A stretch of DNA of 64,000 bases. Source: Streptomyces pristinaespiralis (GTDB lineage Bacteria > Actinomycetota > Actinomycetes > Streptomycetales > Streptomycetaceae). The position numbers and the translations under genes are program-made. Within the stretch, counting starts at the first letter, position 1, and the number at the start of each line of letters is the position of its first letter. The notes under the pieces are model-generated. The model was not told the origin of the DNA, ran no database searches, and saw nothing but the letters and a program-made list of their open reading frames with translations. The stretch lies in assembly GCF_001278075.1 (NCBI RefSeq), contig NZ_CP011340.1, positions 310,001 to 374,000 on the forward strand. Reading direction: 5' to 3'. Positions 31,708 through 40,600 of the stretch are shown one piece after another.

Positions 31708-32849
31708 GCGGCACGGACGCGGACGTCGTCGTCGTCGGGCTCGGCGCGTGGGGCGCGTGCGCGCTGTGGCAGCTGGCCGGGCGCGGGGTGCGGGTGATCG
31801 GCGTCGAGCAGTACGGCCTGGCCAACGCCCATGGCTCCTCGCACGGGGAGAGCCGGATGTTCCGCACCGCGTGCCTGGAGCATCCCGGGCTGGTGCCGCT
31901 GGCCCGCCGCTCCCGGCAGCTGTGGCAGGAGTTGGAGCGGGAGACCGGCACGCACCTGCTCGATCCGACCGGGGCGATGCTGATCGGCCCGCCCGACGGG
32001 CGGATCGTGGGCGGTGCGCTGCGCGCGGCCCGCGAACACGGGCTGGACATCGAGGTCCTCGACCGGCGGGAGCTGCACCGCCGGGCGCCCGCCCATCAGG
32101 CGCTGGCGCCCGGCGACGTGGGCGTCGTCGAGCCGGCGGGCGGGCTGACGCTGCCGGAGATGACGATCCGGGCGGCGGTCGGCGCGGCCCGGGCCGCGGG
32201 CGCCGGCGTGCTGACCGACACCCGGGTCACGGCCCTGGAGCTCACCGCTACGGGTGTCGAGGTGCACACGGCCGCCGGCCGGGTGCTGCGGGCCGGGCAG
32301 GCGGTGGTGACCGCCGGGCCGTGGCTGGGCCGGCTGGTGCCGTCGCTGCCGCTGGAGGTGGTGCGGATGCCGACGACCTGGTTCACCCCCGCGAAGGCCG
32401 ACGAACGGTTCACCCTGCGCCGGCTGCCGGTGTTCATGCGCGAACTCGCGGGCGGGGACGTCATCTGGGGGCACGGGGTGCTGCCCGGAGGCACCGAGCT
32501 CAAGCTGGGCCTGGAGGACGGCGGCCGGCACTTCGCCACCGTCGACCCCGACACGGTGGAACGCTCCGTGTCGCCCGCCGACTGGAGCGTGCTGGCCCGC
32601 CATCTGGCGGACGCGGTGCCCGGCGCCGGGCAGGCGCCCTCGCGGGCGGTGGCGAACATCTACGCCCGCACGCCCGACGGGCAGTTCGTCATCGGCCGGC
32701 CCGGGCGCGATCCGCGGCTGCTGGTCGCGGGCGGCTGCAGCAGCCACGGCTTCAAGCACTCCACGGGCATCGGTGAGGCGGTGGCCGACCTGGCGCTGGG
32801 CAAAGAGCCGGCCGTGCCGCTGGGCTTCACCGATCCCGACCGCTTCTAA
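31704..32849 (+). CDS. FAD-dependent amine/amino acid oxidase (sarcosine-oxidase-like)
   Basis: A 381-residue DAO-fold flavoprotein. VVVVGLGAWGACALWQLA is the FAD loop, AHGSSHGESRMFR and GFKHSTGIGE are signatures of the monomeric sarcosine/N-methyltryptophan oxidase group. In that group a Cys just before MYTNTPD binds FAD covalently; the corresponding segment here is NIYARTPD, so the Cys is absent and flavin is probably non-covalent. Oxidation of an amino acid or imine, or oxidation of an oxazoline/amine on the NRPS part, is possible. GTG 31704 overlaps the TEII stop. The substrate is unknown. Confidence 0.8.
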   Translation: MSGTDADVVVVGLGAWGACALWQLAGRGVRVIGVEQYGLANAHGSSHGESRMFRTACLEHPGLVPLARRSRQLWQELERETGTHLLDPTGAMLIGPPDGRIVGGALRAAREHGLDIEVLDRRELHRRAPAHQALAPGDVGVVEPAGGLTLPEMTIRAAVGAARAAGAGVLTDTRVTALELTATGVEVHTAAGRVLRAGQAVVTAGPWLGRLVPSLPLEVVRMPTTWFTPAKADERFTLRRLPVFMRELAGGDVIWGHGVLPGGTELKLGLEDGGRHFATVDPDTVERSVSPADWSVLARHLADAVPGAGQAPSRAVANIYARTPDGQFVIGRPGRDPRLLVAGGCSSHGFKHSTGIGEAVADLALGKEPAVPLGFTDPDRF

Positions 32850-32869
32850 AGGGACGTGCGAGGAAGACA

Positions 32870-33865
32870 ATGAAGTTCCGCATTCTCGGTCCGGTGGAAG
32901 TCCACGACGAGCGAACCGGTGTGAGGATCCTTCCCACGGGTGCCAAGCAGCGCGCCCTGCTGGGCGCGCTCGTGGTGAAGTCGGGGCAGATCGTGTCCGT
33001 GCACCGGCTGATCGACGAACTGTGGGGCGAACAGCCGCCGGCGAACGCGACCAACGCCCTGCAGGCGCATGTGGCGCGGCTGCGGCGGCTGCTGCCGGTG
33101 CCAGAGCCGGGCTCCGGCGAGCCGCACCACGAGTGGATCGTGACCCGCTCGCTCGGCTACGTCCTGCGGCTGGGGCGTGCCGGCACCGACGCCGACCGCT
33201 TCCACCGGCTGGCCGCCCAGGGCCGGGCCGCCGCCGCCACCGACCCCGAGCAGGCGGCCGAACTGCTGCGCCAGGCGCTGGCGCTGTGGCGGGGGCCCGC
33301 GCTGGAGGGCAGCGTGCTGGGCGACATCTGCGCGGCGGAGGCGGCCCAGCTGGAGGAGAACCGGCTGACCGCCCTGGAGGCCCTGTACGACGCGTGCCTG
33401 CGAGCGGCCCGGCACGGTGAGATCACCGGCGAGCTCGAGGAACTGACGACCGACCACCCGATGCGGGAACGTTTCTACGACCTGCTGATGCTCGCCCTGT
33501 ACCGGTGCGGGCGGCAGGCGGAGGCACTGAGCGTGTACGACCGGGCCCGCAGACGGCTGGTGCACGAACTGGGCGTCGAGCCGGGTCCCGCGCTGCGCGG
33601 CCGGATGGAGGCGATCCTCCAGCACGACCCGCGACTGGCCGCGCCGGGCCCGGCCGGGCAGCTCGCCCGCGTCCACCCCCTGCCGCCGCCACCCGCACCC
33701 GCGCCCACCGCGCCGGGGCCGGCGGGCGGCCCGGACGCCACGGTGCTGAACCTGACGGGCGAGATCGCCCGGCTCCGCAGCCGCATCGAGCACCTCTCCC
33801 TCGAACAGGAGGCCCTGATGCGCCGCTTCGACCAACTGGTCGCCAACCCGGCCTCGGGCCACTAG
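32870..33865 (+). CDS. SARP-family transcriptional activator 2
   Basis: A 331-residue SARP: DNA-binding domain at residues about 1-95 (RILGPVEV, GAKQRALLGALVVK, TNALQAHVARLRRLL) and BTAD at about 100-250. An unusual tail follows: a Pro/Ala-rich linker and a predicted coiled coil (LTGEIARLRSRIEHLSLEQEAL) not found in the short ActII-ORF4 type. The coiled coil may mediate dimerisation or contact with RNA polymerase. It begins 20 bases after the amine oxidase stop and may be co-transcribed with it. An 11-bp perfect palindrome directly follows the stop. With SARP 1 it gives the cluster two pathway activators, which fits two classes of heptamer boxes. Confidence 0.93.
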   Translation: MKFRILGPVEVHDERTGVRILPTGAKQRALLGALVVKSGQIVSVHRLIDELWGEQPPANATNALQAHVARLRRLLPVPEPGSGEPHHEWIVTRSLGYVLRLGRAGTDADRFHRLAAQGRAAAATDPEQAAELLRQALALWRGPALEGSVLGDICAAEAAQLEENRLTALEALYDACLRAARHGEITGELEELTTDHPMRERFYDLLMLALYRCGRQAEALSVYDRARRRLVHELGVEPGPALRGRMEAILQHDPRLAAPGPAGQLARVHPLPPPPAPAPTAPGPAGGPDATVLNLTGEIARLRSRIEHLSLEQEALMRRFDQLVANPASGH

Positions 33866-33886
33866 GCCCTGCCCCGGGGCAGGGCC
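33865..33886 (+). terminator. Hairpin after SARP 2
   Basis: GGCCCTGCCCC and GGGGCAGGGCC form a perfect 11-bp palindrome immediately after the TAG stop. There is no T-run. Confidence 0.6.
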
Positions 33887-34305
33887 GTGGGCGTCGGCCG
33901 GCCGCTCCGCGCCCGCGGGCAGCCGAAGCCCCCCGGCCCGCCGGTCGACGAAGGCACCGCTCCCGGGCCGGCGGCCCGGCCGGCCCGTGCTGCCGCCACG
34001 CGCCAGGACCGCGGAGGCCGCTCCCCAGCAGCGGGCGACGCCCGCACCGCTCGGCCCCGGCCCCGGCCCCGGCCCGGGGCCGGCGGGCCGGCGGGCCTGT
34101 GACAGGGCCGTGCGCGTGGCCGTCCGCTCCGCAACTGCGGGCAGCCGAAGCCCCCCGGCCCACCGGCCGACGAAGGCACCGCTCCCGGGCCGGCGGCCCG
34201 GCCGGCCCGTGCTGCCGCCACGCACCAGGACCGCGGAGGCCGCTCCCCAGCAGCGGGCGACGCCCGCACCGCTCGGCCCCGGCCCGGGGCCGGCGGACCG
34301 GCGGC
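33880..34305. repeat. Direct repeat A, two ~200-bp copies in non-coding DNA
   Basis: Copy 1 (about 33880-34098) and copy 2 (about 34102-34305) share the same order of segments: CAGGGCCGTGNGCGT, GCAGCCGAAGCCCCCCGGCC, GACGAAGGCACCGCTCCCGG and CAGCAGCGGGCGACGCCCGC. They differ by scattered substitutions and a small run-length change in GGCCCC. This is a tandem duplication. Reading frames through it are the usual GC-rich open frames without initiation signals or recognisable domains. Confidence 0.8.
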
Positions 34306-35100
34306 GGCAGCGGAGCGGCGCACGGCCGAACCGTGTCGACGGCCGTTCGGCAGAGGGCAGTTACGACCGGCCGCCGCACGGCAGATGCACGCTCGCCGAC
34401 CGTGCCTGCAGGTACCGCGCGTGCGAGGCGCCCGTCAGGCGGCTGCGGCCGCACCACTCCCCCGGGCCGGGGACGACGAACCAGCGGCGGCCCGCGGCAG
34501 CATCCGGCCAGGGGCAGGCCACGCGGGGCACCGTCCGCGGACCGGCGAAAGCGGCGGAGCCGGCGGCGTCAGGCGCGGCGCCGGCAGCGGCCCGCAGCAA
34601 CCGGCATGCCGGCCGAGCCACGTCAACAGCCGCCCGGCAGCAGGGCGTCATCACCGGGCCGCCCGACGCCGTCGGCCGAGGGCGGCAGATACCGCGAGCA
34701 CGAGGCGCCCCGGCCGGCGGCGACCGCCGCACTACTCCCCCGGGCCGGGCCTACAACTGGTCGCGGCTGCCCGCCGGCAGCACGACGGGGCCCAGCAACG
34801 GGGCAACGGCCGTGCGGCAGAGGGCAGTCACCACCGGGCCACACCCCACGGCGCTGCTCGGCCGCCAGCCCGCCAGGAGCGGGCAGATACCGCGAGCACT
34901 GCGCCCACTTCGGCCGCGACCACCCAACTCCCCCGGGCCCGGCCTACAACTGGTCGCGGCTGCCCGCCGGCAGCACGACGGGGCCCAGCAACGGGGCAGC
35001 GGCCTTGCGGCATGCCACGCCGGGCGCCGTCCGGTCCCGGCGAGTGGCGGGGCCAGGGTGCCGGGGTGGGGGCGGCGGCAACGGGGCAACGGGCGTGCGG
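34306..35100. repeat. Direct repeat B, ~195-280-bp units in non-coding DNA
   Basis: Two well-preserved units start with GCAGATACCGCGAGCAC (34685 and 34883) and contain ACTCCCCCGGGCC (34734 and 34927) then CTACAACTGGTCGCGGCTGC and CAGCACGACGGGGCCCAGCA. A third, more degenerate unit starts near 34408 (GCAGGTACCGCGCGTGCGAG). A partial unit, GTGCGGCAGACGGCAGTCAC, ends the island near 35100. Nothing else is seen in 33866-35158: no ribosome-site-supported gene, no conserved protein, no tRNA. Confidence 0.75.
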
Positions 35101-35123
35101 CAGACGGCAGTCACCACCGCGGC

Positions 35124-35149
35124 CGGGCCGGCAGGGCAGGGCCGGCCCG
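35124..35149 (-). terminator. Hairpin after the flavin reductase
   Basis: CGGGCCGGC (35124-35132) pairs with GCCGGCCCG (35141-35149) around an 8-base loop, ten bases beyond the flavin reductase stop on the minus strand. It marks the end of the long trans-AT PKS transcript. Confidence 0.55.
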
Positions 35150-35158
35150 GGCCGGAGG

Positions 35159-35689
35159 TCAGGCGAGGGCCGGGGTGGTGGGGGTCGGGGTGTGGAAGTC
35201 GCGGCGGTACCACAGCAGGGGTGGCTTCGCCGGGTCGCCCGTGCGGATCTCCACGGGCGTGCCGAGCACCAGGTCGTGGTCGCCGGCGCGCACCACGTCC
35301 GTGGTGCGGCAGCGCAGGACGACCTTGGCGTCCGGCAGGTAGGGCACCCCCGTACCGTCCCAGGCGGCGAACTCGCCGCCCGCGAACCGGTCGGCGCCGT
35401 GCGTCGCGCACCGCTTCGCGACGGCGCGCTGGTCCTCGCCGAGGATGCTGACGCAGAACTCGGCGGCGGCGGCCATCGCCGTGTGGCAGCTGGAGGTGAG
35501 CGCGATGCCGACCATCACCAGCGGCGGGTCCAGCGACACAGAGACCACCGAGCCGGCCGTGAAGCCGTGGCGGCGTCCGGCCGCGTCGAGGACGGTTACG
35601 ACGGTGACGGGCGACGCCAGCTGCGCCATCGCGTCTCGGAAACTCTGCGGGCCGACCGCGGGCCTTGCCGGGTCGTCGGCTCCTGTCAC
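35159..35689 (-). CDS. NAD(P)H:flavin oxidoreductase (ActVB-like)
   Basis: A 176-residue flavin reductase of the split-barrel DIM6/NTAB family: FRDAMAQLASPVTVVTV, FTAGSVVSVSLDPPLVMV and a C-terminal PLLWYRRDFHTP. ActVB and HpaC of this family supply reduced FMN to separate monooxygenases. Candidate partners are the ActVA-ORF5-like enzyme at 16173 and the LLM at 29852. GTG 35689 is the start. It is last in the minus trans-AT operon, 31 bases after the PPTase. Confidence 0.92.
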   Translation of the reverse strand: MTGADDPARPAVGPQSFRDAMAQLASPVTVVTVLDAAGRRHGFTAGSVVSVSLDPPLVMVGIALTSSCHTAMAAAAEFCVSILGEDQRAVAKRCATHGADRFAGGEFAAWDGTGVPYLPDAKVVLRCRTTDVVRAGDHDLVLGTPVEIRTGDPAKPPLLWYRRDFHTPTPTTPALA

Positions 35690-35720
35690 GGGGGCTCCTT
35701 CTGTTGGTGGTTGCCGCGCC

Positions 35721-36569
35721 TCAGCGGGCGGCGCCGGCCAGGGCCGGCAGGGCGCGGTGCCCGGTGGGCAGCTCCGCTTCGCGCGGGGCGGCGCGGCCCC
35801 AGGGGAAGCCGTCGTGGATCAGCAGCCGGTCCGGCGGCGCGGTGCCGTCGGCGCCCTTCTCCACGGCGAGCGACACCAGCACCTGGGGGCGCGGCTCGAG
35901 TTCGGTGAACAGCCAGCGGTCGGCGGTGTCGCCCTCGGGCGGGCGGAAGCCCAGCACCCCGCGGTCCTCGGCGAGTTCGAAGGCGAACGAGTCGAACGGC
36001 AGCCCCAGCCCCAGGCCGCGGGCCTTGGCGTAGGCCTCCTTCAGCGTCCACAGCCGCAGCGTGGCCCGGTCGCGCCGGCTGCCGGGGGCGATCGTGGCGA
36101 GGTGGGCGCGTTCTTCGGGGGCGAAGCTCTCCACGATCCAGTCCAGGCCGCGTTCGCCGCCCCGGTCGAGCCGTTCGACGTCGATGCCGACCCGGCGGTC
36201 GCGGGCGACGGCGACGACGTTGCAGCCGTGCGCGTGCGACAGGTTGAAGTCCAGCTCGGCCTCCGGGCCGCGGGGCCGGCCGTGCGGCGGCGACTGGAGG
36301 AACGGGCGGCCGCGCGAGGACCGCCAGATCGTCGCCTCCGCCTCCGGGATGCCGGTCTGCAGGGACAGCACCCGCCGCACCAGCGCGTGGGCGACCAGGT
36401 ACTGGCGGCGGTCGCGCTCGAAGAGGAACCGGCCCGCGATCTCGCGCTCGTGCTCGTCCAGCCAGTGGCCGGCCAGCAGCGTGCTGGTCGCCTCGTCGAG
36501 GGCCTCGTTGAGGCAGAACCAGATCTGGACCGTGCCGCGGCCGGCGCCGACGGCGCCCGTCGGGGTCAT
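35721..36569 (-). CDS. Sfp-type 4'-phosphopantetheinyl transferase
   Basis: A 282-residue PPTase that converts apo to holo carrier proteins. The two-domain Sfp layout is visible: GRPFLQSPPHG, DFNLSHAHG, then GIDVERL (Mg-binding Asp/Glu) and LWTLKEAYAKARGLGL (WxxKEA with catalytic residues). The ATG at 36569 overlaps the stop of the trans-AT. It would act on the more than ten carrier domains of this cluster. The C-terminal 30 residues (DGFPWGRAAPREAELP) extend beyond the fold. Confidence 0.95.
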   Translation of the reverse strand: MTPTGAVGAGRGTVQIWFCLNEALDEATSTLLAGHWLDEHEREIAGRFLFERDRRQYLVAHALVRRVLSLQTGIPEAEATIWRSSRGRPFLQSPPHGRPRGPEAELDFNLSHAHGCNVVAVARDRRVGIDVERLDRGGERGLDWIVESFAPEERAHLATIAPGSRRDRATLRLWTLKEAYAKARGLGLGLPFDSFAFELAEDRGVLGFRPPEGDTADRWLFTELEPRPQVLVSLAVEKGADGTAPPDRLLIHDGFPWGRAAPREAELPTGHRALPALAGAAR

Positions 36570-37453
36570 CGGGCCCCCGCGGGCACCCGCTCGCGCCGTA
36601 TCTGGCGGAGCATGCCCGACAGCACGTTGCCGGTGCCGATCTCGGTGAACTCCGGATCGTCGCCGTACCGACCGTCGAGGAGCGCCTCGACGGTCTCGTG
36701 CCAGCGCACCGGCTGGTGGATCTGCTGCAGCAGCAGCTCGCCGACCCGCTCGTGGGTGTAGGGGCGGGCGGTGGCGTTGGCGATGACGGGGAAGGCGAGC
36801 GGGCCGAACACGGTCCGCTCCACGACCGGGTACAACTCCTCGGCGGCCGGGGCCATGTAGCGGGAGTGGAAGGGGCCGCTCACGGCGAGGCGGCGCACCA
36901 TGCGGGCGCCCACGTCCTCCAGGATCGGGCCCGCCTCCTCCAGGTCCGCCACCGGGCCGGCGAGGACGATCTGGGCGCCGGTGTTGAGGTTGGCCAGGTC
37001 CAGGGAGGCGAACCCGGCGCGCAGCAGCAGGAAACGCAGTTGTGTCTCGGGCAGGCCGACGACCGCGCTCATGCCGCCGCCGTCGATACGGGCCATCGCG
37101 GCGGCCCGGGCGGCGACCAGGCGCAGCCCGTCGGCGAAGCCGAACGCGCCCGCGGCCTCCAGGGCGTTGTACTCGCCGAGGCTGTGCCCCACGGCCACAT
37201 CCGGCCGTACGCCGGTGTCCTCGAGCGCCGCGCGGTGGGCGAGGGCGTTGACGGCGAACATCGCCGGCTGGGTGTAGCGGGTGTTGCCGAGCTGCCCCTC
37301 GGGGTCCTCCAGGCACAGTCGGCGCAGGCTGTAGCCGAGCACGTCGCCGGCCTGTTGCTCCAGGTCGGGGAAGCGGTCGAACAACTCCCGTCCCATACCG
37401 ACGCGCTGGGCGCCCTGGCCGGGGAACATCAGGATCCGGGTCAAGGTGATCAC
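36566..37453 (-). CDS. Trans-acting malonyl-CoA:ACP acyltransferase
   Basis: A 295-residue discrete AT that would load malonyl units onto all the AT-less modules. ILMFPGQGAQRVGMG starts the fold. GHSLGEYNALEAAGAF (Ser91) is the signature of trans-ATs of the KirCII/PksC/LnmG type, VAARAAAM contains the carboxylate-binding Arg, and SGPFHSRYM carries the catalytic His. The C-terminal EIGTGNVLSGM is also typical. GTG 37453 is the start. It lies downstream of the NRPS-PKS gene and upstream of the PPTase on the same strand. Confidence 0.95.
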   Translation of the reverse strand: MITLTRILMFPGQGAQRVGMGRELFDRFPDLEQQAGDVLGYSLRRLCLEDPEGQLGNTRYTQPAMFAVNALAHRAALEDTGVRPDVAVGHSLGEYNALEAAGAFGFADGLRLVAARAAAMARIDGGGMSAVVGLPETQLRFLLLRAGFASLDLANLNTGAQIVLAGPVADLEEAGPILEDVGARMVRRLAVSGPFHSRYMAPAAEELYPVVERTVFGPLAFPVIANATARPYTHERVGELLLQQIHQPVRWHETVEALLDGRYGDDPEFTEIGTGNVLSGMLRQIRRERVPAGAR

Positions 37454-37638
37454 TGCCTTCTGGGGTAGTGCGGAAGTCGGTGTCCGGGTTCGGGGGTTCC
37501 GGCCCGGGGTTCGAGTTCGGGTGGTCCGGGCCCCGGGGGGTGCGGGGGTCCCGGGGTTCCGCGGTTCTTCGGTTCCGGGTCCGGGGGGTCGGGGTCCCGG
37601 TCCGGGTCCGGTCCCGAGGGTTCGGGTTCGGGTTCGGG
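37454..37638. repeat. Low-complexity spacer between NRPS-PKS and AT genes
   Basis: 185 bp built almost only from short GGTTC/GGGTCC words, for example (GGGTTC)n near 37615-37637 and GGTCCGGGTCC at about 37595. No gene, clear terminator or promoter is visible. It is a simple-sequence spacer in an otherwise tightly packed operon. Confidence 0.6.
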
Positions 37639-40600
37639 TCAGACGGTGGCGGCCTCCGGGAACGCCTCGTCGGCGAGTGCCCCGAGGTCGGCCGCGGTGA
37701 ACAGGGTTTCCAGGGGGACCTCGCGCCCGCCGTCGGCGGTGATCCGCGCGGCGATCCGCAGCAGCTGCCTGCTGGTCGCGCCGAGTGCGAACAGGTCCTG
37801 TGCCGGGTCGAGTTGCGCGGCGTCCACGCCGGTCTCCGCGGCGACGACCCGGGCGAGCCGCGCGAACGCGGCGTCCGCGCCGGGAGCGGAGATGTCACGG
37901 GCCGAGACCGAGACCGAGGCCGCGGGCGCGGGCGCGAGAGGGCCGGGGTCGGGGTCGGCCGGGGTGTCGGTGCCGATCCCCCACAGGGCCCCCATCCGTG
38001 CGGACAGCGCGGGCCCGCCCGCGGGCGGCGTCTGCGGCGTCGGCAAGACGGCTGCCGCGGGCGTGGGTGCCTCGGCGCTGTTGCTCACCGATGTCGCCGG
38101 GGCCGCCGCGGCGGGAGGTCCGGCGGGCTCGTGTCCGGGCGTCGCGGAGGCGGCGGCCGGGACGGGAAGGGGGAAGGTCACGCGGGTCAGGGGTGTCGCG
38201 GGGAGGGACGCCTTGGGGGCGGTGAGGGCGGGCCAGGTCACCGGTTCACCCGCCATCCATGCGGTGAGCGCCTTGGTCTCCTCCCCCGGCGCGGCGGCGC
38301 GGTGTTCGACGGCGCCGGCTCCTTCGGCGCGGATGCGGCGGGCGAGGTCGCGCAGTGCGGCCGGGGCCTGGGCGCGGTCGGTGACGAGGCCGGCGCGGGC
38401 GGGCCGGTCGGTGCGGCCCTCGCGCAGGGCGCGGGCCGCCGCGGCGGTGGTGAGGGCGGGGTCGTCGGCGAAGGCGGTGGCGAGACGGTCGGCGAGGTCG
38501 GCCAGGTTGCCGGGGGTGTCCGCGGACAGCGGCAGCGCCAGGGCCGTGTCATCCGCGGTCCCCGCGAAGGCCGGGGCGGGGGTGGGGGGTTCCTCGACGA
38601 CGAGGCTGCCGTAGGAGCCGCCGCCGGCGAAGCCGTTGACGAGCGCCCGGCGCCGGGCGCCGGGGGCGGTGCGCCACCGGTCGGCGCCCGGTGCGGCCAG
38701 GGTCACCGCGCCGGGGGTGCGGGTGAGGGCGGGGTTGACGGCGGACGTCAGCCGGGTCGGGTAGAGGTGGTCGCGGCGGAACTGGGCGATGAGCTTGCCG
38801 AGCTGCGCGAAGACGGACGCGGCCTCCAGGTGCCCGGTGTTGGGCTTGACGGTGCCCACCGGCACGGGCGAGGGGTCCGGGCCGGGTGCGCCGAGGAGCC
38901 GCTGCAGGGCGGTGAACTCGAGCGCGTCGGCGAGGGCGGCGCCGGCCGCGGCGGCCTCCACGTAGCCGATGTCGGCGGGCCGCAGGCCGGCGTCGTCGAG
39001 CGCGGCGCGCATGGTCTCCTCCTGCCGCTGCGGGTCGGGGATGCCGAACTGCCGTGTCGTGCCGGAGTGCTGGAGCGCGCCGCCGCGCAGGACGGCGTGC
39101 ACCGGGTCGCCGTCGGCCAGGGCCTGCTCGAGCGGTTTGAGGAGTACGGCGCCGACGCCTTCGCCGACCTGCCAGCCGCCGGCCCGGTCGGTGAAGGCGC
39201 ACGAGTCGGCGTCCTTCGCGAGCAGGCCCATCTCGGACAGGACGTCGAGGTGGTCGGGGTGGAGGACCAGGTTCGACCCGGCGGCGAGCGCGGCGTCGCA
39301 GCGGCCGCCGGCAACGGCGCGGAACGCGGCTTCGACGGCGGCGAGTCCGGACACGCATCCGGTGTCGAGGACCACGCTCGGCCCGGTCAGTCCGAAGGCG
39401 TGGGAGGTGCGGTGGGCGAGCCCGCCGCGCGTGGCGTGGGTGCTGCCGGGCCGCTGCGCGGCGCGGGCGGCGACCCCGTACAGGGCGTGGTCGTGCCACA
39501 TGGTGCCGACGAACACCCCGACCTGCCCGGCGGCCGCCAGCCGGCCGGGGGTGAGCGCGGCGTCCTCGAGGCAGCGGCGGGCCACCGACAGCAGCAGTCG
39601 CTCCTGCGGGTCGATCGCGGCGCCCTCGGCGGCGCTGATGCCGAACTCGTCGGCCTCCGCGGACAGGACGTCCTCCAGGTAGCCGCCGACGTGGGCTCCG
39701 GCGTGCCGGGCGTGCGGGTGCAGCGGCGCCCACCGGTCGTGGGGGGCCGGGCCGGTGGCGGTGGCGCCGGCGGCGAGGAGGGTGTCGAGTTCGTCCAGGG
39801 TGCGGGCGCCGGGCAGGTCGGCGGCGAAGCCGACGACGGCGACGGCGCGCTGCCCGCCGTCCCGGCCACCTGGCGGGACGGTGACAGGGGCGGTGACAGG
39901 GGCGGGGTTCACGGTGGGGGCAGGGGCGGGTCCCTCGCCGGGGGTGAGGGCGGCGCGGGCGGCGCGGCTGTGCGGGGTGAGGGCCCCGCCCCACAGGGAC
40001 AGCAGCAGTTCCTGGTCGGCGTCGAGGGAGAAGTCGCCGCGGACGGCGTCGAAGTCCATCTCGCCCACCGCGCACAGTCCCAGGCCCCGTTCCGGTGCGC
40101 CGGTCAGCAGCAGCTGGGCGATGTGCCCGGCCTCGATGGTGGAGAAGCGGGCGGCGTTGCGTTCGCCGTAGGCGGGGGCGATGGCGGCCGGGGTGGAGAC
40201 GAGGAAGACGCCGAACGCCGACCCCTCCACGAGGGCGCGGTTGTGCAGGACGTGCAGGTCGGTGCCGTAGCGGGCGCCGGGCGCGACCGCGACCAGGGCC
40301 CGCTCGGCGGGGTGCAGGTAGTACAGGCCCGGCTCGGTCGCCTCTACGGCGCCGGGGGCGATGTACACGTACACCTGGACGGGGTAGAACCCGCCGCCCG
40401 ACGGGTAGCGGCGTTTGGCGCGGCCCTCGAGCTCGCCCCAGGTCACGGTGGACAGCAGGGAGAGCAGGTCGTGGGCGGGCAGGGGGCCGTCGTCGAACTC
40501 GCGGAAGGAGGAGGCGTCGAACAGGGCGACGGCCTCCGCGGGGCCGGCATCCGGTACCGGCAGCCGGCGCATCGTTCCCGGCAGCCGGCGCTCCGCGACG

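Noticed and set aside
33987..35342. 451-codon and 648-codon plus-strand frames over the repeat island
   Set aside because: No initiation signal, the frame changes between repeat copies, and the peptide is low complexity; treated as non-coding.
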